Source of the DNA: Haloimpatiens lingqiaonensis
Lineage (GTDB): Bacteria; Bacillota; Clostridia; Clostridiales; Clostridiaceae
DNA length: 64,000 bases
Reading direction: 5' to 3' (one strand)
NCBI RefSeq assembly: GCF_044502415.1
Contig: NZ_CP172402.1
In this document: positions 36,033 to 45,045 of the stretch, piece after piece
Layout of the letters: the number at the start of each line of letters is the position of its first letter
Numbering within the stretch: position 1 is the first letter of the stretch
Program-made: the position numbers and the translations under genes
The notes under the pieces: generated by a model
Told to the model about the DNA's origin: nothing
The model's input: the letters and a program-made list of their open reading frames with translations, nothing else
Databases searched by the model: none

Positions 36033-36311
36033 ATGAGTGAAAACTATAAATTCTTTCAACATAAAAACTGTGAATACTTCCCTTGTCATAAAACTAAGGA
36101 GCCTTCTGATTTTAATTGTCTATTTTGCTTTTGTCCCTTATATGGTTTAGGGGATAAATGCGGAGGAAACTTCAGGTACACGAATAAAGGCATAAAAGAT
36201 TGTACTAACTGTTTAATTCCTCATTCTAAAAATGGTTATGAATATATAATGTCTAAAATGCCTGAAGTTATGAAATTAGCTTCAACTAATAGGGATAAAA
36301 AAGAAGATTAA
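36033..36311 (+). CDS. Cysteine-rich small domain (zf-like) protein
   Basis: A 92-residue protein with about ten cysteines in the pattern NCEYFPCHK, NCLFCFCPLYGLGDKCGG and DCTNCLIPHS. This matches the small cysteine-rich metal-binding domain that often appears near or fused to cobalamin biosynthesis genes; its job is unknown. It probably binds zinc or an iron-sulfur cluster. The ATG at 36033 has GGAG at 36021-36024; the GTG at 36024 would lie on that site. It converges with the next gene across a two-way terminator. Confidence 0.85.
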   Translation: MSENYKFFQHKNCEYFPCHKTKEPSDFNCLFCFCPLYGLGDKCGGNFRYTNKGIKDCTNCLIPHSKNGYEYIMSKMPEVMKLASTNRDKKED

Positions 36312-36337
36312 AAATAAAAATGTTATGCGAGTACATC

Positions 36338-36391
36338 AATAAAGGCATATGTTAAATCCACCTAATTATGGTTTTAACATATGCCTTTATT
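36338..36391. terminator. Two-way terminator
   Basis: AATAAAGGCATATGTTAAA and its full complement around a 15-base loop, between two convergent genes. Confidence 0.85.
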
Positions 36392-36405
36392 CTAAACAAA
36401 ATATA

Positions 36406-37089
36406 TTATTCAAACCTATCATCAGAATATTGTTTTCTGTATTTATTCATTATATCCCTAAATATCTGTGCTGTAGACGGTGGTGTCATGGTTATGGCAT
36501 TAGCGCCTGCATCTATGGCCCTTTTTATACTTTCTTCATTAGGCCCCCCTGTAGCTATTATAGGAATTTCTTTAAACTGTTCTCTTATTTTCTTTACTAT
36601 AGTAGGAGTTCTTTCTGCTCCACTTACATTTAAAATATTAGCTCCAGCTTCTATGCGTGACTTAATATCCTCAAATTCTGATACAACTGTTACTACTATA
36701 GGTATGTCTATGGTTTCCCTCATGTTTCTTATAACTTCATTAGGTGTTGGATTATTAACTACAACCCCCATAGCTCCTTTAAACTCAGCATCTAGTGCCA
36801 AGTTAACCACTCTTTTACCTGTTGTTATTCCCCCTCCAACTCCACAGAAAATTGGTATATCAGAGGACACCACTAATGCTTGAGTTATTATGGGCTGAGG
36901 AGTAAATGGATATACGGCAATTACTGCATCAGCATTAGTATTTCTTATTATTGCAACATCTGTTGAGAAAATAAACGATTTTAATCTTTTCCCAAACACT
37001 TTAATGCCACTGGCATCTCTTATAACTGGTGGCAATTCTATAATATGATTTCTTAAAGCTCCTTTAACTTCTGGAACAAACTTTGCCAA
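36406..37089 (-). CDS. TIM-barrel family protein of unknown substrate
   Basis: A 227-residue protein of (beta/alpha)8 character. IFCGVGGGITTGKRVVNLAL near 90, GAMGVVVNNPTPNEVIRNM near 115 and IPIIATGGPNEESIKRAI near 180-197 look like the repeated phosphate-binding strands of HisA/F or NMN-type barrels. It is usually annotated only as hydrolase in clostridia. I choose the TTG at 37089, because AAGGGGGAGAG lies right before it; the ATG at 37113 has no such site. No neighbours in the same transcript are obvious; a repeat of the double-hairpin family stands upstream. Confidence 0.7.
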   Translation of the reverse strand: MAKFVPEVKGALRNHIIELPPVIRDASGIKVFGKRLKSFIFSTDVAIIRNTNADAVIAVYPFTPQPIITQALVVSSDIPIFCGVGGGITTGKRVVNLALDAEFKGAMGVVVNNPTPNEVIRNMRETIDIPIVVTVVSEFEDIKSRIEAGANILNVSGAERTPTIVKKIREQFKEIPIIATGGPNEESIKRAIDAGANAITMTPPSTAQIFRDIMNKYRKQYSDDRFE

Positions 37090-37169
37090 GCTTCTCTCCC
37101 CCTTATATAACATTTTTTATAACATTTAAATATTCTATTTAACTTTCCCTTTTCCTTTATTCTTAACCT

Positions 37170-37306
37170 TTTATCCAGAGACGTACCTGCCGTAACACTC
37201 CCACTTCTAACAAAGTGGGAGATAACGGCAGCTACGTCCCTGGATAACAATCTCTAACCTTCAGTTGGAGTAAAAACTGCATCTGAAGCTAAGAGCTCTG
37301 TTTATA
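37170..37306 (-). repeat. Double-hairpin interspersed repeat, copy A
   Basis: Read on the minus strand: ACAGAGCTCTTAGCTTCAGA, a first hairpin (TTAGCTTC/GAAGGTTAG), then ATCCAGGGACGTAGCTGCCG with a nested stem CTCCCACTT/AAGTGGGAG closing in CGTCTCTGGAT. Orientation agrees with the downstream gene here but opposes the genes around copies B and C. Confidence 0.8.
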
Positions 37307-37465
37307 TGTTTTGTCTAGTATCAATAATTTACACTAAAAATGAATTAAAATCAATAATTTACCCAATAATATTATTAGATTATTAACAATAAAATAAATA
37401 AAAATTATGTGTAAAATAAAGCTAAAATTTATAATAAATTCTAAAGAGTGAGGATGTGATATATT

Positions 37466-37609
37466 ATGTCTAAAGGACAAAATAAAACCAATAAAAAAGT
37501 AGCTATGGACATAGAAAATGCCTTTAAAGAACATAAAAGTAGCGAAACTTCTGTAAGTGGTTTTAAAGAAAGAGATTTAGAACCCTCTAGGAAAAATTTA
37601 AAAAGATAG
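37466..37609 (+). CDS. Small basic protein, 47 aa
   Basis: An ORF too short for usual gene calling: MSKGQNKTNKKVAMDIENAF, then KEHKSSETSVSGFKERDLEP and a basic tail. GAGGATGTGAT lies five bases before the ATG. It is charged, with no hydrophobic segment. The composition (many K, N, E, S) recalls small spore- or stress-associated proteins of clostridia; I believe similar short conserved proteins exist but cannot name the family. The palindromic repeat at 37641 follows directly and could act as its terminator. Confidence 0.6.
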   Translation: MSKGQNKTNKKVAMDIENAFKEHKSSETSVSGFKERDLEPSRKNLKR

Positions 37610-37640
37610 GATTAAAAAAACTCTATATAAACCATCAAAA

Positions 37641-37742
37641 GGAAGCTGTGGCACTAAGAATAGATAATACGATATATTGTGCTAAATTTTAATTTTTAAG
37701 ACAATATATCCTATGTAAATTCTTTAATGCCACAGCCCCTTT
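37641..37742. repeat. Palindromic repeat, GGCTGTGGCA family, copy 2
   Basis: AGCTGTGGCACTAAGAA and TTCTTTAATGCCACAGC arms with inner GATATATTGT/ACAATATATC hairpin. Lies between convergent genes. Confidence 0.75.
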
Positions 37743-37749
37743 GTTATGT

Positions 37750-38287
37750 CTATAATCTTTCTATATAGTCTAAATACTTATTACTAGAATTTAATATTAT
37801 ATTTTTACCTTCATTTATTTCTCTAACCAATCTTTTTGTTTCATTCCAAGCTAATTTGTATTCTTCTATACCTATATCTCCAGTCCTTTAAAGCTTCCTC
37901 CAATTCATCTCCATCCAAAATTACTAATTCTCCTTTAGGAAGTACCACTATATCTAGGTATAAATCATCAAAATAAGGTATCCCTTTTCTATTTATTTTA
38001 GGCTCCCTGCATATATCAAAATACCATTGTATAATTTCCTTTTTATCGTTTACCATAGTAGTAAGTGCATAGTTCTTTCCTTCAGGAAATTGCTGCATCC
38101 ACATATAACCCTTGTCCGCTAAAAGTAATTTTTTTCCTAAAACTTCTTTTGCTAAAGGCTCAGTAACTTCATCTATGTATATTGCAGAAATATATCCTTT
38201 AAAGTCATCATTGTCTACATATTTTAATTTGAACCTCTTTTTTATAACTCTTATCCAATTTTCTTTATCTGCAAATTTCCTTTTCAT
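37750..38287 (-). pseudogene. DUF402 domain protein, frameshifted near the C-terminus
   Basis: The N-terminal 138 residues carry the DUF402 pattern (WYFDICREPKI, GIPYFDDLYLDIVVLPKGE, VILDGDELEEALKD). DUF402 proteins hydrolyse or bind nucleotides or RNA in some relatives (FAU-1, nucleoside di/triphosphatases). After LKD the frame runs into WRYRYRRIQ and stops at 37841. In the neighbouring frame the expected end continues GDIGIEEYKLAWNETKRLVR and stops at 37750. One extra base in GGACTGGAGAT would explain it. The ATG at 38287 follows AAGGTGAT. Sequence error or recent mutation. Confidence 0.8.
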
Positions 38288-38545
38288 ACTCAATCACCTT
38301 AACCCACATTATTAAGCCCAGTCATTTATTTATATTATACCATTATCTTATATAAGTTATAATTATTTGTATGCCTTTTTAATTAAATATGCACAAAAAC
38401 TCTATGCATATTTAATTAAAAAGCAGATTATATTTAAATTTAGATATAAGTCTTGAATTTCCTGCAAAAATATTAAAATATTTAAATTAAACCTTTTTTT
38501 CTAGTATTATCTTTAAATATAAACTTATATTTAAGAGTTTTATAC

Positions 38546-38575
38546 TTTGACTTTCTTTGACCTTTATTGTATCAT
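38546..38575 (+). promoter_or_regulatory. hsp18 promoter with CtsR box
   Basis: TTTGACTTTCTTTGACC (38546-38562) is the complement of GGTCAAA-GAA-AGTCAAA, the heptad direct repeat bound by CtsR. It overlaps a -35 TTGACT (38547-38552); -10 TATCAT (38570-38575) lies 17 bases on. Heat-shock repression by CtsR is likely. Confidence 0.8.
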
Positions 38576-38620
38576 ATACTTGTAAACAAAAATTAAACTA
38601 TTATGAGGAGGTTGTTATAT

Positions 38621-39060
38621 ATGTTTGATCTAGTTCCTTTTAGAAAAAATAACATGATGAAAAGAGATGATTACTTCAACAAATTCTTTGACAACTTCTT
38701 TAAAGACGATTTCTTTGCCTCTAATGATTTTATGGGAAATTCCTTTAAAGTAGATGTTAAGGAAACAGATGATAGCTATACAATGGAGGCTGAATTACCT
38801 GGTATAACTAAGGACGCTATAAATATAGAATATACTAATAATTATTTAACTATTTGTGCAAAAAAGAAAATACAGTAGAAGATACTTCTTCTAACTATGT
38901 ACGAAGAGAAATCTCCTATGGTGAATTTAAAAGAAGCTTCTATGTAGATAATGTAGATGATCAAGCTATTAAAGCAGAATTTTCAAATGGAATATTAAAA
39001 ATAGCTCTTCCTAAAAAAGAAAAAGGCAATAATAATATTAAAAGAATAGAAATTCAATAA
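38621..39060 (+). pseudogene. hsp18: Hsp20/alpha-crystallin small heat shock protein, frameshifted
   Basis: A small heat shock protein of about 146 residues that holds unfolding proteins in large oligomers. The first frame (to 38878) has FKVDVKETDDSYTMEAELPG and DAINIEYTNNYLTICAKKK; the second frame (to 39060) resumes ENTVEDTSSNYVRREISYG, FSNGILKIALPKKEKG, giving the complete alpha-crystallin domain with GILKIALPK near the end. The break is in a run AAAAAA at about 38858 that is one A short. GAGGAGG precedes the ATG at 38621. A CtsR box sits in the promoter. A homopolymer break suggests a sequencing error. Confidence 0.85.
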
Positions 39061-39116
39061 TAATCAAGACTCTTTACCCCAATAAAAAATAAATACTTAG
39101 GTTAACCTTCAAAAAT

Positions 39117-39153
39117 AGGCTGTGGCATTAAGAAATTCTTAGTGCTACAGCCT
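39117..39153. repeat. Palindromic repeat, GGCTGTGGCA family, short copy
   Basis: AGGCTGTGGCATTAAGAA meets its complement almost directly; the inner hairpin of the longer copies is missing. Follows hsp18 and may end it. Confidence 0.7.
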
Positions 39154-39184
39154 AATACTCTATACCTCTATAACTTAGCTATCT

Positions 39185-39228
39185 GGAACCTTAGCCACTA
39201 GCCCTCTAGCCCTATGGCACCCTAGCCC
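39185..39228. repeat. Period-8 CTAGCCC array
   Basis: Units like CCTTAGCC, ACTAGCCC, TCTAGCCC, TATGGCAC, CCTAGCCC just after the accA stop. Confidence 0.65.
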
Positions 39229-39229
39229 C

Positions 39230-40028
39230 CTAATACGCTCCCATTTCCCTAAATTTCCTATATCTCTCATCTAAAAGCTCTTCTGTAGGTAAATTCATCA
39301 GCACTTTTAAAGTTTGTAATAAATTATTTTTAATATCTAAAGCAACTGACTGAATATCCTCATGAGCTCCACCTTCAGGTTCTTTTATTATTTTATCTAT
39401 TATTTTTAAGTTATTAAGATCATTCCGCTGCTATTTTCATAATATCTGCAGCTTCCTTCGCCTTTGAAGAATCCTTCCACAAAATAGTTGCAAGGCCCTC
39501 TGGTGATAATATAGAATATATAGAGTTTTCTAGCATCCAAACTCTATCCCCTACTGCTAAAGCAAGGGCTCCTCCACTGCCACCTTCACCAATAACTATA
39601 GATATGACAGGAGTTTTTAATTTGGACATTTCTAATAAATTTCTAGCTATAGCCTCTCCTTGTCCTCTTTCTTCTGCTCCTACACCACAAAAGGCTCCTG
39701 GCGTATCTACAAAGCAAATTATAGGCCTTTTAAATTTCTCTGCCTGTTTCATAAGTCTTAATGCTTTTCTATATCCTTCTGGGTTTGCCATACCAAAATT
39801 TCTTTTTATATTTTCTTTAGTATTTTTACCCTTTTGTTGTCCTATTATGGTAACTGGAATGTCCATAAGCTCACCAACACCACCTACCACACAGCTGTCA
39901 TCTCCAAAATATCTATCTCCATGAAACTCCATAAAAGAATTAAATATTATATTTATATAATCAAGAGCAGTAGGTCTTTCCACCATTCTTGCTATTTTCA
40001 GTTTTTCCCAGGGTGTTAAATTGGTCAT
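39230..40028 (-). pseudogene. accA: Acetyl-CoA carboxylase carboxyltransferase alpha subunit, frameshifted
   Basis: AccA pairs with AccD to move CO2 from biotin to acetyl-CoA, giving malonyl-CoA. The first frame (39420-40028) has GMANPEGYRKALRLMKQAEK, FVDTPGAFCGVGAEERGQGE and IGEGGSGGALALAVGDRVWM. It breaks after KIAAE. The next frame continues DLNNLKIIDKIIKEPEGGAH and ends at 39230 with RYRKFREMGAY, the usual AccA end, so the full length would be about 265 residues. One extra T in GGAATGATCTT explains the break. As this gene should be essential, a sequence error is likely. GGAGGTGAAAAA precedes the ATG. Last gene of the fab operon. Confidence 0.9.
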
Positions 40029-40044
40029 TTTTTCACCTCCATAG

Positions 40045-40908
40045 CTATCTATGCATTCTGAGAATTTGCCCTAAAGTTTTTTTCAAATCCTCTCTTTTAA
40101 CTATTTTATCCACAAACCCTCTTTGAAGTAAAAATTCCGCAGTTTGAAATTCTTTTGGCAGCGTTTGATTTATGGTCTGCTGAATTACTCTTTTTCCTGC
40201 AAAACCTATTAGTGCTCCTGGCTCTGCAAGAATTATATCTCCAAGCATAGCAAAACTAGCTGTTACTCCACCAGTAGTAGGGTCTGTAAGTACTGTTACA
40301 TATAAAAGACCTGCATCACTATGTCTTCCTAAGGCACTACTAGTTTTAGCCATTTGCATAAGAGAAACCATACCTTCCTGCATTCTAGCTCCTCCAGAAG
40401 TGGTAAATATTATTATAGGAAGCCTTTCTTCTGTGGCTTTTTCTATAGCTCTTGTAATTTTTTCACCTACTACAGCTCCCATACTTCCCATCATAAAATT
40501 GCTATCCATAACAGCAATAACACTTTTGTATCCATGAATTCTACAAATGCCTGTAACCACTGCATCCTTTTCTCCAGACTTTTTTTCTTCCTTTTCTAAT
40601 TTTTCATTATATCCGGGAAAACCAAGTATATTTTTACTCTCCATATTTGCATCCATTTCAATAAAAGTACCTTCATCGCAAATTAGTTTTAGTCTTTCCC
40701 TAGCACTTAATCTAAAATTATAGTTGCAATTTATACATACATTTAGATTTCTTTCCACATCTTCTTTGTATATAATACTTCCACAGCTTTCACATTTTAT
40801 CCACATTCCATCTGGTATACTAGGTTTTTTTTCAACATTATCCACAATGTTTTTCTCTTGTACTTGAATATATTTATCCTTTTTTAAAAACTTCCTAAAT
40901 TTAAACAT
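40045..40908 (-). CDS. accD: Acetyl-CoA carboxylase carboxyltransferase beta subunit
   Basis: The 287-residue beta subunit of the AccAD carboxyltransferase. An N-terminal zinc ribbon is visible (WIKCESCGSIIYKEDVERNL with CINCNY, about 37-63), then the crotonase-like domain with TTSGGARMQEGMVSLMQMAK near 170 and DPTTGGVTASFAMLGDIILA near 210. It lies 16 bases upstream of accA and 15 bases after accC, in one transcript. The end KREDLKKTLGQILRMHR is normal. Complete and in frame, in contrast to accA. Confidence 0.96.
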   Translation of the reverse strand: MFKFRKFLKKDKYIQVQEKNIVDNVEKKPSIPDGMWIKCESCGSIIYKEDVERNLNVCINCNYNFRLSARERLKLICDEGTFIEMDANMESKNILGFPGYNEKLEKEEKKSGEKDAVVTGICRIHGYKSVIAVMDSNFMMGSMGAVVGEKITRAIEKATEERLPIIIFTTSGGARMQEGMVSLMQMAKTSSALGRHSDAGLLYVTVLTDPTTGGVTASFAMLGDIILAEPGALIGFAGKRVIQQTINQTLPKEFQTAEFLLQRGFVDKIVKREDLKKTLGQILRMHR

Positions 40909-40923
40909 AGGCCTTTACCTACC

Positions 40924-42267
40924 TTACTTTAAAAATTGACTTTCTATAAAGCCTGTGTGGAAATCTCCAGCCACAAATTGATCATTGTTTAATATGTCGA
41001 ATTGAAAATCTATGTTTGTATCTACTCCCTCTATTATAAACTCTCCTAGAGCTCTTCTCATCCTCATTATGGCTTCATCTCTATTTTCTCCATAAACTAT
41101 TAACTTTCCAATCATAGAATCATAATTTGGAGGTATTTTATACCCTTGGTATACTGCTGAATCAAGTCTTACACCTAATCCTCCCGGTATATAAATATAC
41201 TTTATTTCTCCTGGACAAGGCATAAATCCCTTACTAGGATTTTCTGCATTTATCCTGCATTCTATAGAGTGTCCTTTTATTTTTATATCCTCTTGGCTTA
41301 ATTCTAACTTCTCTCCACTGGCTATTTTAATTTGCATTTTAATAAGGTCTACTCCTGTAACCATTTCAGTTATAGGGTGCTCTACTTGTATTCTAGTATT
41401 CATCTCCATGAAGTAGAAATTTCCTCTACTGTCTACTAAAAATTCAATGGTACCTGCATTACTGTATCCTGCTGCTTTAGCTGCTCTAACAGCCACATCT
41501 CCCATTTTCTTTCTAAGATTTTCATCTATTACAGTAGATGGTGCTTCTTCTAATACCTTTTGATTTCTTCTCTGAAGTGAACAATCTCTTTCGCCTAAAT
41601 GAATTACATTACCATAATTATCTGCTAATATCTGAAACTCTATATGCCTAGGTTTTTCTATAAATTTTTCAATATACATACTGTCATCCCCAAAGGCTGC
41701 CTTAGCTTCACTTTTAGCACTTCTAAAAGAATTTAAAAATTCCTTTTTATCTCTTACTATTCTTATTCCTCTTCCGCCACCGCCTGCAGATGCTTTTATC
41801 ATCACAGGAAAACCTATATCTTTGGCAATAGAAAGTCCCTCTTGTTCATCATATACTGCACCTTCTGATCCTCTTATAACAGGCACCTTGGCTTCCTTCA
41901 TCATTTCTTTTGCCTTTGATTTGTTCCCCAAACTTTCTATTACATCAGGTTCTGGTCCTATAAATACTATATTGCAATCTTTGCACATGTGAGCAAACTT
42001 ACTATTTTCTGATAGGAATCCAAAGCCCGGATGTATAGCTTCTGCTCCTGTAAGTACTGTGGCACTTATTATATTTTCCATCTTTAAATAACTATCCTTA
42101 GATTTAGCTGGGCCTATGCAAACTGCCTCATCAGCTAACTGAACATGAAGAGCTTCCTTATCAGCTTCTGAATAAACAGCTACAGTTTCTATTCCCATCT
42201 CTCTACAGGCTCTTATTATTCTAACTGCAATCTCTCCTCTATTTGCAATCAATATCTTGCTAAACAA
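40924..42267 (-). CDS. accC: Biotin carboxylase subunit of acetyl-CoA carboxylase
   Basis: AccC carboxylates the biotin on AccB using ATP and bicarbonate. The sequence begins FSKILIANRGEIAVRIIRAC and has the ATP-grasp loop ASAGGGGRGIRIVRDK near 160, the EAPSTVIDENLRKKMG segment and MNTRIQVEHPITEMVTGVDL near 285-305 with catalytic Glu and Arg. I prefer the TTG at 42267 with GAGGTGAT five bases upstream, over the GTG at 42276 that lies in that site. About 447 residues, normal. A 270-base spacer carrying a double-hairpin repeat separates it from fabZ. Confidence 0.95.
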   Translation of the reverse strand: MFSKILIANRGEIAVRIIRACREMGIETVAVYSEADKEALHVQLADEAVCIGPAKSKDSYLKMENIISATVLTGAEAIHPGFGFLSENSKFAHMCKDCNIVFIGPEPDVIESLGNKSKAKEMMKEAKVPVIRGSEGAVYDEQEGLSIAKDIGFPVMIKASAGGGGRGIRIVRDKKEFLNSFRSAKSEAKAAFGDDSMYIEKFIEKPRHIEFQILADNYGNVIHLGERDCSLQRRNQKVLEEAPSTVIDENLRKKMGDVAVRAAKAAGYSNAGTIEFLVDSRGNFYFMEMNTRIQVEHPITEMVTGVDLIKMQIKIASGEKLELSQEDIKIKGHSIECRINAENPSKGFMPCPGEIKYIYIPGGLGVRLDSAVYQGYKIPPNYDSMIGKLIVYGENRDEAIMRMRRALGEFIIEGVDTNIDFQFDILNNDQFVAGDFHTGFIESQFLK

Positions 42268-42360
42268 CTTTATCACCTCACTGCTTCTATTAACGACAAA
42301 TCACTAATCCTATCTCCCAATGCCTAATCTGTAAAAAACCAATAACTCCTCCATCTAATC

Positions 42361-42497
42361 TATAAACAGAGCTCTTAGCTTCAGATGGAGTTTTTACTCC
42401 AACGGAAGCTAAGAGATCGTTATCCAGGGACGTAGCTGCCGTTATCTCCCACTTTGTTAGAAGTGGGAGTGTTACGGCAGGTAAGTCTCTGGATAAA
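42361..42497 (+). repeat. Double-hairpin interspersed repeat, copy B
   Basis: Between fabZ and accC. CTCTTAGCTTCAGATGGAG pairs with CTCCAACGGAAGCTAAGAG; then ATCCAGGGACGTAGCTGCCG with CTCCCACTT/AAGTGGGAG and TACGGCAGGTAAGTCTCTGG. Orientation is opposite to the operon. Confidence 0.85.
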
Positions 42498-42546
42498 TCA
42501 ACTAGAAGGTAAAAACTTATAATTGGCCACTAGGAATTACCCGAAA

Positions 42547-42987
42547 TTATCCTATAGCAAAGGTAAGCTCTCCTTCTGCTGCCTTTTCTCCATTTACTGT
42601 AGCTACTGCTTTTCCTACTCCCATAGGTCCTTTTCTCTTTATTATTTCTACCTCTAATTTAAGTACATCTCCTGGTACTACTTTTCTTCTAAATCTTGCT
42701 TTATTTATTCCACCAAAATATCCTATTTTTCCTTTGTACTCTTCTAAACTTAAAAGAGCTACTGCCCCAACTTGAGCTAGTGCTTCTATTATTAGGACTC
42801 CTGGCATAACAGGCTCTCCTGGGAAATGTCCTTGAAAGAAATATTCATTCATAGTTACATTTTTATATCCTACTGCCTTAATCCCCGGCTCTAATTCTTC
42901 TATTTTATCCACTAACAGAAATGGATATCTGTGAGGTATTATTTCCATTATTTCTTTTATATTAAGACTTTTATTTACAGCTTCCAT
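42547..42987 (-). CDS. fabZ: 3-hydroxyacyl-ACP dehydratase
   Basis: FabZ removes water from 3-hydroxyacyl-ACP in each elongation round. The 146-residue hot-dog protein has IIPHRYPFLLVDKIEELEPG with the catalytic His near 17-22 and GHFPGEPVMPGVLIIEALAQ with the catalytic Glu near 54-73. GAGGCGAG precedes the ATG at 42987. It sits between accB and accC in the operon. The spacer to accB (43000-43180) has a 16-base tandem repeat (TTTATATTTTATTTAC units) and a hairpin CAATCCT/AGGATTG. Confidence 0.96.
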   Translation of the reverse strand: MEAVNKSLNIKEIMEIIPHRYPFLLVDKIEELEPGIKAVGYKNVTMNEYFFQGHFPGEPVMPGVLIIEALAQVGAVALLSLEEYKGKIGYFGGINKARFRRKVVPGDVLKLEVEIIKRKGPMGVGKAVATVNGEKAAEGELTFAIG

Positions 42988-43079
42988 AATCTCGCCTCCA
43001 AATCCTCTATTAATAAATGGGCTAAATATTTTACCTTATAAGTATTATAATTACTTATATTCTTTAATATTTTATTTTG

Positions 43080-43124
43080 TTTATATTTTATTTACTTTAT
43101 ATTTTATTTACTTTATATTTTAAT
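43080..43124. repeat. 16-bp tandem repeat, nearly three units
   Basis: TTTATATTTTATTTAC twice plus a partial third unit, in the accB-fabZ spacer. AT-rich, may vary in number. Confidence 0.75.
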
Positions 43125-43139
43125 TGTTTAATACTTTTA

Positions 43140-43177
43140 ATCCTCAATCCTTGGAATATCCCTTAGGATTGAGGATT
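43140..43177. other. Intercistronic hairpin
   Basis: AATCCTCAATCCT and AGGATTGAGGATT form a 13-bp stem between accB and fabZ; T-rich only on the rightward side, so not a good terminator for the operon. Perhaps an mRNA processing or stability element. Confidence 0.5.
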
Positions 43178-43182
43178 TTATA

Positions 43183-43698
43183 TTATTTTATTCTTATTTT
43201 AAAAAGCGGTTGGCCATACTCTACCATATCTTCATTCTTTACAAGTATATCCACTATTTCGCCATGAAATTCTGACTCTATATCATTCATAAGCTTCATT
43301 GCTTCTATTATGCATAAAGTAGTTCCCTTATTAACCACTGACCCTATACTAACAAAATTATCTTTGTCTGGAGCTGGAGCTGCATAAAAAGTCCCAACTA
43401 TAGGTGATTTAATAATTTCTATATCTTTATCATCCTGTATACTTAAAGCTTCTCCCTTTGAACCTGCTTCTGTTTCAATTTGAATTTCCTTTTCTAAAGC
43501 TACTTCCTTTTTACAATAGTTTTCTTCTTTACCTTTAGATAATATATCTTCAGATACCCTTTTAGAGCTATTATCCTCTATTAATATTTTTTCTTCCTTG
43601 CCCATTTTAAGATGAACTCCATCTATTTCTATTTCAAAAGAAGTAAGCTTTGACTCGCTAACAGTATTTATCAAATCACATATTTCTTTGTAATTCAT
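43183..43698 (-). CDS. accB: Biotin carboxyl carrier protein of acetyl-CoA carboxylase
   Basis: About 171 residues. The biotin domain at the C-terminus has the attachment motif CIIEAMKLMNDIESEFHGEI near 130-150 with biotinyl-lysine. Before it lies an acidic linker (KGEALSIQDDKDIEIIKSPI). The N-terminus MNYKEICDLINTVSESKLTS matches the family's start. The ATG at 43698 lies one base after the fabF stop, with GGGATGA at a good distance; the ATG at 43710 would sit in that site. The carrier shuttles between AccC and AccAD. Confidence 0.95.
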   Translation of the reverse strand: MNYKEICDLINTVSESKLTSFEIEIDGVHLKMGKEEKILIEDNSSKRVSEDILSKGKEENYCKKEVALEKEIQIETEAGSKGEALSIQDDKDIEIIKSPIVGTFYAAPAPDKDNFVSIGSVVNKGTTLCIIEAMKLMNDIESEFHGEIVDILVKNEDMVEYGQPLFKIRIK

Positions 43699-43699
43699 A

Positions 43700-44941
43700 C
43701 TATCTGTCATCCCATTTCTTTAATATTATAGTTGCATTATGTCCTCCAAATCCAAGTGAGTTGGATAATGCATAAGTTATATCTTCTTTTCTTCCCACAT
43801 TAGGAACATAGTCTAAATCACACTCTTCATCTTTTACCTGATATCCTATAGTTGGAGGGATAAATCCTTCCTGTAGTGCCTTAGCACAAATTATTACTTC
43901 CACAGCTCCTGCCGCACCTAAAAGATGTCCTGTCATAGATTTTGTTGAGCTTACAGGTATTTTATAGGCATTATCTCCAAATACACTTTTTATAGCTGCA
44001 GTTTCAAATTTGTCATTGTATGGTGTGCTTGTTCCATGTGCATTTATATAATCTATATCTTCTTCCTTTATTCCTGCATCCTCTAGGGCAAGTCTCATTG
44101 CTCTGGCACCGCCTTCTCCATCTGGTGCTGGTGAAGTTATATGATAAGCATCGCAAGTCATACTATAACCCTTTATTTCAGCATATATTCTTGCGCCTCT
44201 TTTTTTAGCATGCTCTAGGGACTCTAATACAACAATTCCAGCTCCTTCACCAATTACAAAACCATCTCTTTCCTTATCAAAAGGAATCGATGCCCTTTTA
44301 GGGTCTTCACTTTTGCTTAAAGCAGTAAGTGATGCAAAACCAGCCACTGTAAGTGGAGTTATGGATCCTTCACTTCCTCCTGCAATTACTATATCTGCAT
44401 AGCCGTGCTCTATAAGTCTAAAAGCATCTCCTATAGCATTAGTACCTGTAGCACAAGCTGTAACTACAGTAGTACATAGTCCTTTAGCACCAAATTTTAT
44501 AGCTATATTCCCTGCAGCCATGTTTCCTATTAACATAGGTATCATAAAAGGAGAAACTCTAGAAGGACCTTTTTCTAAAAGTTTTTTATGCTCAGCTTCT
44601 AATGTAAGTATTCCACCAACTCCTGAGCCTACTAAAACTCCAAATCTCTCCTTTTCAATTTTCTCTAAGTCTAATGCTGCATCCTTAACTGCTTCCTCTG
44701 CTGCTACCATAGCCAATTGACAGTATCTATCCATTCTTTTAGCTTCTCTTCTGTCCATATAGTCATTAGGATTAAAATCCTTAACTTCAGCTGCTACCTT
44801 TACCTTTTGATTACTAGCATCAAATCCCTTTATAAAATCTATTCCTGATACTCCATTTTTTATATTGTTCCAAAATGTATCTACATCATTACCTACAGGA
44901 GTAATGGCACCTACCCCTGTAACAACTACTGCTCTCTTCAT
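43700..44941 (-). CDS. fabF: 3-oxoacyl-ACP synthase II
   Basis: FabF condenses malonyl-ACP with acyl-ACP to extend the chain. About 413 residues starting MKRAVVVTGVGAITPVGNDV. The Cys-His-His triad is seen in VVTACATGTNAIGDAF near 163, INAHGTSTPYNDKFE near 303 and KSMTGHLLGAAGAVE near 340. The ATG at 44941 has GAGGGATGAT upstream and is better than the one at 44992. Located between fabG (105 bases) and accB (adjacent) in the operon. The end FGGHNATIILKKWDDR is usual. Confidence 0.96.
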   Translation of the reverse strand: MKRAVVVTGVGAITPVGNDVDTFWNNIKNGVSGIDFIKGFDASNQKVKVAAEVKDFNPNDYMDRREAKRMDRYCQLAMVAAEEAVKDAALDLEKIEKERFGVLVGSGVGGILTLEAEHKKLLEKGPSRVSPFMIPMLIGNMAAGNIAIKFGAKGLCTTVVTACATGTNAIGDAFRLIEHGYADIVIAGGSEGSITPLTVAGFASLTALSKSEDPKRASIPFDKERDGFVIGEGAGIVVLESLEHAKKRGARIYAEIKGYSMTCDAYHITSPAPDGEGGARAMRLALEDAGIKEEDIDYINAHGTSTPYNDKFETAAIKSVFGDNAYKIPVSSTKSMTGHLLGAAGAVEVIICAKALQEGFIPPTIGYQVKDEECDLDYVPNVGRKEDITYALSNSLGFGGHNATIILKKWDDR

Positions 44942-45045
44942 TTTTATCATCCCTCTATTCTTCATTCTCAATTTTCTATTCATAGCTTGCAAAATCCCTT
45001 ATCTATTTTGCTTCTGCCTTTATTATTAATTGTATAATTTTAATT

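Noticed and set aside
37170..37306. Double-hairpin repeat as a riboswitch
   Set aside because: It appears in both orientations relative to genes and near unrelated genes, with no conserved single-stranded core.
37334..37534. - strand ORF of 66 aa
   Set aside because: Opposes the better-supported 47-aa gene at 37466, and lacks a ribosome site.
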